Part shown: positions 34,525-42,844 of the stretch, piece after piece
How positions within the stretch are numbered: the first letter of the stretch is position 1
Layout of the letters: the number at the start of each line of letters is the position of its first letter
Origin: JAFEDN01 sp963697455
Lineage (GTDB): Bacteria > Pseudomonadota > Gammaproteobacteria > Coxiellales > Coxiellaceae
Assembly (NCBI GenBank): GCA_963697455.1
Contig: CAVOOI010000004.1
Span: forward strand, 8,648 to 72,647
Reading direction: 5' to 3'
DNA: 64,000 bases
Program-made: the position numbers and the translations under genes
The notes under the pieces: generated by a model
Databases searched by the model: none
What the model saw: only the letters and a program-made list of their open reading frames with translations
Told to the model about the DNA's origin: nothing

Positions 34525-36578
34525 CTACTCAATTGGTTTAAAAGGGGAAGTTGCTGAGATACCGTGCAAATAATTATCGAACTCTGGAAAACTGCTGATA
34601 GGTTCACGGCAAACTGAGCCTTCACAAATATATGCAAAAACCATCCCCGCTTCTGGTAAGGGCTTTGCTAAAGCATCCGGCAAACTGGCCGCCGGACCGG
34701 AGAGCGCATAGCAATAATGGTCCGGGTAGATAATATTTCGCAAATTCTCGCTGCCACTGTGATAATAAAACATCTTCACCGCGTAAAATAATCAATACCG
34801 GCGGATGAAAATAATAGCGCAATCCCGTCAATAAACTATCATAGGCACTAGGACGATGATTAATTTGTTCCCAAGCAGCCTGCAAGGTGTTTTCCGCTGC
34901 CGCTAAATAACGCGGCTCCGCCAGCCAATACCCATGCGTAACAAACAGAGACGGCAATACCATTCCCGGAAGGCAACGCTTCATCGTCAAAAATTTTCGG
35001 GCGCTGGATTAATTTTTCGTGATCATCAGCGGTATAAAAAAACCCGCCTTGTTCTTTATCGTAAAAATGATCCAGTAATTGGTCGGCTAATTCCCGGGCC
35101 CACTGAAAATAAACTTCGTTCCAACGCACTTGCAAAAAATCTAATAAGGCGTCGAGCAAAAACGCGTAATCATCTAAATAGGCTGGCAGATGCGCGGTAT
35201 CTCCACTATAAACTGCGAGTAACCGCTGCTGTTTCCATAAATTCTCAAAAATAAAATCTAATGTTGTCTGCGCCACTTTGACCAGGTCATCCCGCGAAAA
35301 AATAGCTGCAGTTTTAGTGAGCGCTTTAATCATCAGCGCATTCCAGCTAGTCAGAATTTTTTTATCACAACTGGGGCGTACCCGTTTGTCGCGGGCGGCC
35401 AACAATTTTTTCTTAGCGGTAGCCAGCCATTCTCCAGTAATGGATTTATCTTGTTCGGCAATAAACAAATGCCAGTGGCCTTCAAAATTTGGCGGTTTAT
35501 TCAAGCCAAAATAATCAGCCACCGCAGAATACTCAAGGCCGGTTAATACTTGCCGGATTTCGTCGCGATCCCAATAATAATATTTACCTTCGATCTGTTC
35601 AGAATCCGCGTTTAAACTCGCATAAAAACCACCGTGTGGCGAGCGCATTTCGCGCAGAGCCCAATCGACAGTATTTAAGGCAGTTTCTTTAAAAATTTAT
35701 CGCCTTTAATTAAAGCCAGGTTGGCATATAGAGGAATTAATTGCGCATTGTCATACAACATTTTTTCAAAGTGGGGAATCATCCATTTAGAATCCACGCA
35801 ATAGCGAAAAAAACCGCCGCCGAGTTGATCACAGAATCCACCTTGGGCCATGCGCGTCAATGAATGATTCAACATTTTTAGGGCTTCTTCATCTTCTGGT
35901 GCAGAAAAATAAGCACCTTGAAGCAAAAAATCTAAATGAGTCGCACAATGGGAATTTGGGAGCATGACCAAATCCACCGTGAATAAAATCAAAACTTTTT
36001 TCCAATTCTGCCCGCGCTATTTTTAATGGACTCTCGTTTAAAATGGCGCCTTCTGCCGATGCGTCAGCGATCTTAGTTAAGGCCGCGGTTAAAGCGCGAG
36101 TCATTCTTTCAATGGCGTCCCGGCGTTCATAATAAAAATGAGCGATTTCGGTCAGTAACGCTTTGAAACTAGGCCGCCCATAACTTTCTTCTGGCGGAAA
36201 ATAAGTGCCTGCATAAAATGGAATTTGTTGGTCCGGAGTCAAAAATACTGTCAGCGGCCACCCGCCAGGGCGCCCCGTCAGCAATTGATGTGCGGTTTGA
36301 TATATCTTATCCAAATCTGGACGTTCTTCACGATCCACTTTGATATTAATAAACCACTGGTTCATCAGTGCGGCAGTGGTTTCGTCTACAAAAGATTCAT
36401 GCGCCATGACATGGCACCAATGACAAGCAGCATAACCAATCGATAGTAAGATCGGCTTATTTTCCCGGCGCGCCTTATCCAAAGCTGCTGCGCCCCAAGG
36501 ATACCATTCCACCGGATTATCAGCATGCTGCAATAAATAAGGGCTGGTTTCTTGGGCTAGATGGTTAGAGTAAGACAT
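34525..36578 (-). pseudogene. yyaL: YyaL/DUF255 thioredoxin-domain protein, four frameshifts
   Basis: From ATG 36578 the thioredoxin-like domain is recognisable: NHLAQETSPYLLQHADNPV, then CHWCHVM and GGWPLTVFLTPD. The frame then breaks near 35940, 35690, 34930 and 34765. Each next piece continues the same protein through the (alpha/alpha)6 region (MRSPHGGFYASLNADSE, KILTSWNALM, YLDDYAFLLDALL) to the end at 34525. The family (SSP411/spermatogenesis-associated protein 20) has unclear biochemical function. Four indels in 2 kb mean real decay rather than chance sequencing errors. Confidence 0.92.
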
Positions 36579-36580
36579 AT

Positions 36581-36832
36581 TTAAGATCCATCTTTTTTTT
36601 GTAAACGGTGGTACTTTGCTAGTAATTCTTCCGGCGTTTCTAGAAAGGCCAATGGAATACAATCCACGGGACAAACTTGCCTACATTGAGGTTCGTCAAA
36701 ATGGCCGACACATTCGGTGCAACGGTCAGGTTTGATTTCGTAGATGGATTCGCCTTGAAAAATAGCATCATTGGGACATTCGGGTTCACACACGTCACAA
36801 TTAATGCATTCGTCAGTGATACGTAACGCCAT
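36581..36832 (-). CDS. yfhL: YfhL family 4Fe-4S dicluster ferredoxin
   Basis: 83 residues. Cluster sites are CINCDVCEPECP and CTECVGHFDEPQCRQVCPVDC; the extended second site with a loop is typical of YfhL. It carries electrons in the cytoplasm. It follows coaD by one base and precedes yyaL. Confidence 0.95.
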   Translation of the reverse strand: MALRITDECINCDVCEPECPNDAIFQGESIYEIKPDRCTECVGHFDEPQCRQVCPVDCIPLAFLETPEELLAKYHRLQKKDGS

Positions 36833-36833
36833 T

Positions 36834-37325
36834 TCATTCCTCTTTTAATTTATGCCATTCACGTAACCGCTGCAGAACTACAGCGGGCACAAAACGCGAA
36901 ACGTCTCCACCTAACATTAATATTTCTCGTACCAAAGTTGCGGAGATAAATCCATACTCATTACTAGCCGGCAAGAAAATAGAGGTAATTTCAGGGGCCA
37001 TTTGCCGATTCATGCCCGCTAATTGAAATTCATTCTCATAGTCTGCGGCGGTGCGCAAACCGCGGACGATGGCTACCGCCCCCAGTTCTCGAGCACAATC
37101 CACTACAATTCCTCGGCACTCCAGCACGTTTATTGCGGGATAATCTACCAATGTTTCTTTCACTAAAGTAATGCGTTGCTGAATGGTAAGCCAGGTTGAT
37201 TTGCGAGTATTATTAGCTACGGTGACGATCACCTGATCGAACAATTGCGCAGCGCGGTGAATTAAATCAATATGGCCATGGGTAATTGGATCAAAACTAC
37301 CGGGATAAATTGCAATTTTTTTCAT
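36834..37325 (-). CDS. coaD: Phosphopantetheine adenylyltransferase
   Basis: 163 residues. IYPGSFDPITHGHIDLI at the N-terminus and RGLRTAADYENEFQ are diagnostic. It carries out the fourth step of coenzyme A synthesis. It is directly followed by yfhL, as in many gammaproteobacteria. Confidence 0.97.
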   Translation of the reverse strand: MKKIAIYPGSFDPITHGHIDLIHRAAQLFDQVIVTVANNTRKSTWLTIQQRITLVKETLVDYPAINVLECRGIVVDCARELGAVAIVRGLRTAADYENEFQLAGMNRQMAPEITSIFLPASNEYGFISATLVREILMLGGDVSRFVPAVVLQRLREWHKLKEE

Positions 37326-37339
37326 TCCGAGAACTCCTC

Positions 37340-37828
37340 TTAAACTTGTCTAATCGGAAATAATTGACGAAAATTATTTTTAACGTTACTTAATAAGTCT
37401 TTGATCTTTTCTCCACTGGGCAAAATTAATTGCGGAGCAATCTCAGCAAGCGGGTATAAAACAAATGCCCGCTCTTTCAGTCCTGGGTGAGGCACTGTCA
37501 AACGCGAAGTGGCAATGACTTGTTCGCCGTACAATAAAATATCCAAGTCAATGGTTCGCGGCCCCCAATGTTGCAGACGAACCCGGCCTTGCTCGTGTTC
37601 AATAGCTTGCAATGCGTCTAGCAGCTCTTCAGGAGACAATTTCGTGTCGATTGACACCACCCGGTTAACAAAATCAGGCTGCTCAACCGGACCAAACGGC
37701 GGGCTTTGGTAACAAGCCGAAGCTTGGCCAAAAATTGTTTTCGGTAATTGGGCAAGACGGTCAGTCGCCAACCTCACCTGTTGCAATGGATCTTGTAAAT
37801 TACTACCGATCCCAATAAAAACCAGCAT
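37340..37828 (-). CDS. folK: HPPK, 2-amino-4-hydroxy-6-hydroxymethyldihydropteridine pyrophosphokinase
   Basis: 162 residues. IGIGSNLQDP, YQSPPFGPVEQPDFVNRV and GPRTIDLDILLYG are the family signature; the acidic metal ligands are in the last. Folate pathway. It starts 2 bp after the pcnB stop, so they form one unit. Confidence 0.96.
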   Translation of the reverse strand: MLVFIGIGSNLQDPLQQVRLATDRLAQLPKTIFGQASACYQSPPFGPVEQPDFVNRVVSIDTKLSPEELLDALQAIEHEQGRVRLQHWGPRTIDLDILLYGEQVIATSRLTVPHPGLKERAFVLYPLAEIAPQLILPSGEKIKDLLSNVKNNFRQLFPIRQV

Positions 37829-37830
37829 GA

Positions 37831-39159
37831 CTATAAACGATCCAACATCTGTTGACGCAGATCACCGTCGGCCTCACGAAATTGACTCCACCAGTCCAAC
37901 GCGGCATGATGTGGCTCGCCGATTTTTACTCTTAACGCCAGAAAATCAAACGCTGCGCGAAAGTAACGATGAAATAACGTGCGGTACACTCTTTTACCCC
38001 GTGGTTTGATTAAATAATATTGCAATAGCCAAATTGCCCGCATCATCGATGATAGGCGATTAGGGATCACTAAAGTTTCCGCCTGTTTTTTTAATACTTC
38101 ATCTATCGCTTGGCGCAATGCAAAGTGAAATCTTTTATCAGGATTATTCTGTAAATTTAATTGCAAAGCCGGCCATAATAATACAGCCAATAAAAATCCA
38201 GGGTTCAAGGAGTCTTGTTCTCGATAGCGGCGATCAGTTTCATGCATTGAAAACTCTATAAAAGCGCGCACGTCACCCATAGCGGGATTATCCATAGCAG
38301 CGAACGTCTGCGGGAATAACGCGGCAAAATAATTACATTCATATAATTTCTGATAAGTACAATGGGCATGACCGGTGAAAAATAATTTCAGCACCTCATC
38401 AAATAGACGCGATTGTGCGACGTGTTTTAGTAAGTTAGGTAATTGCCGGAGTTGCACTTCGGTATCTTGATGAATCTCAAACTGGAGCTTGGAAGATAAG
38501 CGAATGGCGCGCAATAAACGCACTGGATCTTCATGAAAGCGCTGCGCCGGATCACCGATGATGCGAATGAGCTTTTTGTGTAAATCTTGCATGCCGCCGG
38601 TAAAATCGACTACGGTGCGTTTTTTATTATTGTAGTAAAGGGCATTGACCGTAAAGTCGCGCCGCCAAGCATCTTCTTCAACCGTGCCGAAGGTATTATC
38701 GTTAGCTACTCGAGTATGTGGGTCAACAGGGAGGGCCGATTCGCTAATTTGTGCCCGAAAGGTGGTGACTTCAATAATTTCCTGCCGATAAAACACATGA
38801 ACTATGCGGAAGCGCCGGCCAATAATCCGGCTATTGCGAAATATCTTCCTGATCTGTTCAGGCGCAGCATTGGTAGCCACGTCAAAATCTTTAGGAATTT
38901 TCCCTACCAGCAAATCCCGTACTCCGCCTCCGACCAAATAAGCGTCAAACCCAGCCTTATGTAGCCCTGCCAATACATTCAGTGCATTAGCGCTAATATG
39001 TTCTTCTGGGATGGGCCTATCCCAATACTGAGGCCCGGTGACAGGGAGAGGTTCAGCTTTTTTCTTCCATAGCCGAGACATTAAACGTCGATAAATCAAT
39101 ATACAATCCTCTGAGTTACTTTTTTTGGACAGATGAAAAACCAAACAGGATTTTATCAT
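37831..39159 (-). CDS. pcnB: Poly(A) polymerase I
   Basis: 442 residues from 39159, or 416 from the ATG at 39081 (MSRLWKKK), which may be the real start; neither has a strong ribosome site. The nucleotidyltransferase core reads LVGGGVRDLLVGKIPKDFDVATNA; RRDFTVNALYYN, ExPVRLLRAIRLSSKL and the basic C-terminus distinguish it from CCA transferases. It polyadenylates RNA for decay. folK follows. Confidence 0.94.
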   Translation of the reverse strand: MIKSCLVFHLSKKSNSEDCILIYRRLMSRLWKKKAEPLPVTGPQYWDRPIPEEHISANALNVLAGLHKAGFDAYLVGGGVRDLLVGKIPKDFDVATNAAPEQIRKIFRNSRIIGRRFRIVHVFYRQEIIEVTTFRAQISESALPVDPHTRVANDNTFGTVEEDAWRRDFTVNALYYNNKKRTVVDFTGGMQDLHKKLIRIIGDPAQRFHEDPVRLLRAIRLSSKLQFEIHQDTEVQLRQLPNLLKHVAQSRLFDEVLKLFFTGHAHCTYQKLYECNYFAALFPQTFAAMDNPAMGDVRAFIEFSMHETDRRYREQDSLNPGFLLAVLLWPALQLNLQNNPDKRFHFALRQAIDEVLKKQAETLVIPNRLSSMMRAIWLLQYYLIKPRGKRVYRTLFHRYFRAAFDFLALRVKIGEPHHAALDWWSQFREADGDLRQQMLDRL

Positions 39160-39223
39160 CCCCCAGCCTATTATTCCATTGTAATTGATTGTTTTTTTAT
39201 CTATGATGAGATTTAAACGACTC

Positions 39224-39296
39224 GCTCCCTTCGTCTAGTGGCCTAGGACACCGCCCTCTCACGGCGAGAACAGGGGTTCAAATCCCCTAGGGAGCA
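39224..39296 (+). tRNA. tRNA-Glu (anticodon CTC)
   Basis: Acceptor GCTCCCT/AGGGAGC, D-arm TCGTCTAGTGGCCTAGGA, anticodon loop CTCTCAC giving CTC, T-arm AGGGGTTCAAATCCCCT, discriminator A. CCA is not encoded. The anticodon stem CCGCC/GGCGA has a C-A mismatch at its outer pair, where the usual sequence is GGCGG. Confidence 0.93.
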
Positions 39297-39523
39297 AACC
39301 TACCAGAAAGAGGAACTAAACCGCAAGAAGCATGGGATTTCCTTTTATGAGGCCCAAAGAGCTTTTTTAGATTCAAAGCGCGTCATTGCGGAAGATTTAG
39401 AGCATAGTCATAGCGAAAAAAGATATTATTGCTAGATTCACGTATCGAGGCAAAAAGATTCGCATTATTGGTGCTGGTTATTGGAGAGGAGGAAAAAGAA
39501 TTTATGAAAAAGCACAAAATTAA
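39297..39523 (+). pseudogene. brnT: BrnT toxin remnant, truncated at the tRNA-Glu 3' end
   Basis: Directly after the tRNA the frame reads YQKEELNRKKHGISFYEAQ and RVIAEDLEHSHSEKRYYC, the N-terminal half of a BrnT toxin without its start codon, then meets a stop near 39437. A second frame continues with ARFTYRGKKIRII and GAGYWRGGKRIYEKAQN to 39523. The start and about 10 internal residues are missing, so the toxin is inactive. The end overlaps brnA by 20 bp, as usual for this pair. Confidence 0.82.
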
Positions 39524-39755
39524 ATATACAAATGAGCCTCTTGGGAAGGTAAAAATTATCTCTGACTTCTTACCGAGCCCAAGTGAATTAGTTTTAAAAG
39601 AAGCAACCGTTAAAATTACTTTATCTTTAACCAAAGATAGCCTTGATTTCTTCAAGAAAGAAGCAGAATTAAACCACATTGGTTATCAGAAATTAATTCG
39701 AACTTTGTTAGCCTGTTATGCTTCACATTACCGAGAAGACAAGCAGAAAATATGA
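39504..39755 (+). CDS. brnA: BrnA-type antitoxin (CopG-like)
   Basis: 83 residues from ATG 39504, with GGAGG upstream inside brnT. KVKIISDFLPSPSELVL and the KITLSLTKDSLDFFKKEAELNHIGYQKLIRTLL part look like the N-terminal arm and ribbon-helix-helix of BrnA. It is intact while its toxin is broken, the expected order of loss. It normally represses its own operon and neutralises BrnT. Confidence 0.8.
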   Translation: MKKHKIKYTNEPLGKVKIISDFLPSPSELVLKEATVKITLSLTKDSLDFFKKEAELNHIGYQKLIRTLLACYASHYREDKQKI

Positions 39756-39798
39756 GGATTCACTCCCTAGGCATCTAGGGAACGAGCGCAGGCATTCA

Positions 39799-40218
39799 TT
39801 AAAAGTCCTGATCCCTTCGACGCAATGACTTATTTTTTGAATGCAATTTTTTTTCGGTTAACCGGCGCTCCTTAGCCGCTCGCGAAGGTTTGGTTTTTTT
39901 ACGTTTTTGAGGAGGTTTTTCAGCTTTTTGAAGAATAGTTCGCAGACGTTCTAAAGCATCGTGCTTATTCCGCTCTTGGGTGCGATAACGGCTTGCTTTG
40001 ATAATTAGCTCACCTCGCTGTGAAATCTGATTGTGCGCCTGGGATAATAAACGATTGCGCACGTCCTCCGCTAGACTGGCGCAATGGATAACATCAAAGC
40101 GTAATTGCACCGCCGTTGCTACTTTATTAACGTTTTGCCCTCCCGGACCGGGCGAGCGAATAAAACTGAATTCTACTTCTGATTCATCCAGTACAATTTT
40201 CGGTGTCATTTTAAACAT
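39799..40218 (-). CDS. arfB: Alternative ribosome-rescue factor ArfB
   Basis: 139 residues. RSPGPGGQNVNKVATAVQLRFD carries the GGQ motif that releases the peptide; the C-terminus is a basic tail (KKTKPSRAAKERR) that enters the mRNA channel. Start is either M1 or M4 (MTPKIVLDE). It rescues stalled ribosomes without a stop codon. Confidence 0.95.
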   Translation of the reverse strand: MFKMTPKIVLDESEVEFSFIRSPGPGGQNVNKVATAVQLRFDVIHCASLAEDVRNRLLSQAHNQISQRGELIIKASRYRTQERNKHDALERLRTILQKAEKPPQKRKKTKPSRAAKERRLTEKKLHSKNKSLRRRDQDF

Positions 40219-40232
40219 GTTTCAATTTTTTT

Positions 40233-40601
40233 CTATTGTATTGTAAGCAAGTCATTACGAAATGAGCAGTCGTAAGAATGTATACCACCTTCATCGCTGC
40301 ATGTCACTTGATGGTCATGAATCCAAATGCCTAAAATAGAACCTTTTTGATCATTGTAGCGTAATACACAGCCAACTCCCGCATCACTTTGAACGGAAAA
40401 TTTAATTATTTCCGGCGCTGGTGGTATTTTATTTGGCGGACTAACAATGATTCCACCATTACAAGTTTTTGACAGAAGCAGAAAGGTCACCGGCGTTTGA
40501 TTACTGACGGTTATATCGTATTCCCGCTCTTGAGCAAAAACCCCAGTTATCGCACTAAGAGCAATTAACGCTAAACTTATTTTCCAATTCATGACCAGCA
40601 C
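40233..40601 (-). CDS. Secreted hypothetical protein
   Basis: 122 residues with a signal peptide (WKISLALIALSAITGVFAQ; start at M1 or M4). The mature part has four Cys (TCNGG, GVGC, VTCS, YDCS) and a beta-rich look, suggesting a disulfide-bonded periplasmic protein. No known family. Confidence 0.6.
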   Translation of the reverse strand: MLVMNWKISLALIALSAITGVFAQEREYDITVSNQTPVTFLLLSKTCNGGIIVSPPNKIPPAPEIIKFSVQSDAGVGCVLRYNDQKGSILGIWIHDHQVTCSDEGGIHSYDCSFRNDLLTIQ

Positions 40602-40713
40602 TCCAAGTTCTAAAACTTCAGTATAAATCTCATAACCACAGAAAGTCTATAATTGGCAACAGCGGTAAAACACGGTATTGCGATGACCTATCTCATTTCC
40701 ATAATATATTGTT

Positions 40714-41742
40714 ATGCAAGCAACTCAATCATCACAAAAAAAACGTTCTCAAATAGATACTCCTTGGAAGAACATTCTTGCCATTTATTTTCGTCAATTT
40801 ATAGAATATTGCTGGCCGAATATTGCTCAGGAAGTTAATTGGGAAAAAGAATATGAGGTGTTAGATAAAGAACTTAATACAATTGCCCGAGAAACTCAAA
40901 CCGGCAATCGTTTAGTAGATAAATTAATTAAACTTTGGCTCAAGACTGGTCAAGAAACCTGGGTGCTTTGCCATGTAGAGGTCCAAGGTCATCCGGATAA
41001 GTTTTTTTCCAAGAGAATGTTTATTTATCGTTATCGTTTGCAAGACCGTTATCAAAAGCCCATCATTAGTATGGCTATTTTAGTAGATAAAAATAGTCAT
41101 TGGCGACCTGATTGTTATCGAGAAGACCTGCTAGGGTGTTCAATAGAAATGCGGTTTTTAATTGTCAAAATTTTGGATTACGCTAAACAACGAGCCGAAC
41201 TTGAAGCCAGCCTTAATCCTTTTGCCACGGTTATTTTAGCTCAGCTAATGGTATTAGAGAGCAACAAAGATCCACCATCGCTTTATAATACTAAAATTGA
41301 CTTGACCCGCCGATTGTATAAAAAAGGCTGGCAAAAAAACGAAATTTTAGAATTATACTTTTTTATTGATTGGTTAATCGCTTTACCGGATGAACTTATG
41401 ATAAAATATCATGAGCAAATAGAAAATTTAGAGGAGGAAAAAAAAATGGCTTTTATTTCTACAGCAGAGCGGATAGGTAGGCGCAGAGGTTGGCAAGAAG
41501 GAATGGAAAAAGGGATAGAAACAGGGATAGAAAGAGGAATAGAAAAAGGGATAGCGAAGGGTATAAATCGTGGTAAACAGCAAGGGACCGCCGCTATTGT
41601 TACTCATTTACTCAAGTGCCGCTTTGGGGAAATTTCTGCTTATAATTTGCAATTAGTTCAAAACGCAAGCGAACAAACTTTATTAATCTGGGCATCCAAA
41701 ATTCTAGTGGCGCAGACTATCGAAGAAGTTTTTGGAGAGTAA
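40714..41742 (+). CDS. PD-(D/E)XK nuclease-like protein of the Rpn/transposase-associated group
   Basis: 342 residues. WVLCHVEVQGHPDKFFSKRMFIYRYRL has the E-x-Q core of a PD-(D/E)XK nuclease, preceded by DKELNTIARETQTG. This arrangement is common in proteins annotated as Rpn-family or cytosolic proteins in Coxiella and cyanobacteria. Residues 255-285 form a charged repeat (EKGIETGIERGIEKGIAKGI) and the end resembles DUF4351. It may act in recombination or be a domesticated element; function unproven. A weak ribosome site precedes it. Confidence 0.72.
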   Translation: MQATQSSQKKRSQIDTPWKNILAIYFRQFIEYCWPNIAQEVNWEKEYEVLDKELNTIARETQTGNRLVDKLIKLWLKTGQETWVLCHVEVQGHPDKFFSKRMFIYRYRLQDRYQKPIISMAILVDKNSHWRPDCYREDLLGCSIEMRFLIVKILDYAKQRAELEASLNPFATVILAQLMVLESNKDPPSLYNTKIDLTRRLYKKGWQKNEILELYFFIDWLIALPDELMIKYHEQIENLEEEKKMAFISTAERIGRRRGWQEGMEKGIETGIERGIEKGIAKGINRGKQQGTAAIVTHLLKCRFGEISAYNLQLVQNASEQTLLIWASKILVAQTIEEVFGE

Positions 41743-41755
41743 CAAGGGATTGAAG

Positions 41756-42823
41756 TTATAGCCATTTTTTCCGGCGATAATAATACAACATCAAACCAGC
41801 GATGAGGGCCATCGAGAATAACACGATAGGATAAGACCATTTCCAATGTAACTCGGGCATATAAGTAAAATTCATGCCAAAAAGACTAGTGATAAAAGTA
41901 ATGGGAATAAAAATGGTGGCGATGATAGTCAATACCTTCATGATTTCATTCATGCGGGAACTGAGGCTGGAAAGATAAACGTCCATTAAGTTGGAGAGCA
42001 TATCGCGAAAAGTCTCGACAACGTCAATGGCTTGGCTGGCGTGGTCAAGAACGTCACGCACGTAAACCCGGGTGGCGTGAGTGATCAAATCCTCTTCCGC
42101 ATTCATTAGGTGATTCAGCACTTCTCTAAGCGGCCAAATGACTTTGCGGATCTGCAGCATTTGATTTTTGAGATGATACAAAAGCCGCGGGATGCGTTTG
42201 GTAGGGTCGATGATAATCAGATTTTCAATTTCTTCTATTTGATCGCCTATTTCTTCTAACACAAAGAAATACTGATCGACAATGGTATCGATTAAACGAT
42301 ATCCGAGGTAATCACTGCCTTTATTGTTTAACCAACGGTCGGGATGCTGGACAATTCGTTTATGAATCTGCTCAAATAAAGTGGATTGTTCATCCTGAAA
42401 TAGCAATACAAAATTTTTGCCGATAACAATACTTAAATTTTTGGCGGTGAAAGCCTGGTGGTCACCGGTGAGTCGCAATGCTTTTAAAGTAATAAAAATA
42501 TAGTGATCAAACTCTTCGATCTTGGGCCGCTGTTCGACATTCAAAATATCTTCCAATGTCAACGGATGGAGGTTATATTGGTTTGCTAACTGCTCCATCA
42601 AATCAACATCCTGCAATCCCTCGACATGCACCCAGGTGATAGCCCCTTCCTCCGGGCTCATCTGACATTCCTCTATATGAGTCCCGGTTTTTTCTTGATA
42701 GCCTTGCGGCGAGTACTGAACAACTCTGATGCGCGGGGGAACAGCCGTATTACTGCCGGTGTAAATAGGCGTGCCCGGCGCTAAATTGGCCTTAAGAGTT
42801 CCGACTTTAATTTCTGAGCGCAT
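41756..42823 (-). CDS. corA: CorA family magnesium/cobalt transporter
   Basis: 355 residues. A large cytosolic N-terminal domain is followed by the two C-terminal membrane helices and the GMN motif (FGMNFTYMPE) between them, then the basic end RRKKWL. Inner-membrane Mg2+ (or Co2+) channel, pentameric in known members. Confidence 0.95.
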   Translation of the reverse strand: MRSEIKVGTLKANLAPGTPIYTGSNTAVPPRIRVVQYSPQGYQEKTGTHIEECQMSPEEGAITWVHVEGLQDVDLMEQLANQYNLHPLTLEDILNVEQRPKIEEFDHYIFITLKALRLTGDHQAFTAKNLSIVIGKNFVLLFQDEQSTLFEQIHKRIVQHPDRWLNNKGSDYLGYRLIDTIVDQYFFVLEEIGDQIEEIENLIIIDPTKRIPRLLYHLKNQMLQIRKVIWPLREVLNHLMNAEEDLITHATRVYVRDVLDHASQAIDVVETFRDMLSNLMDVYLSSLSSRMNEIMKVLTIIATIFIPITFITSLFGMNFTYMPELHWKWSYPIVLFSMALIAGLMLYYYRRKKWL

Positions 42824-42844
42824 GAAACAATTTTATCATAATTA

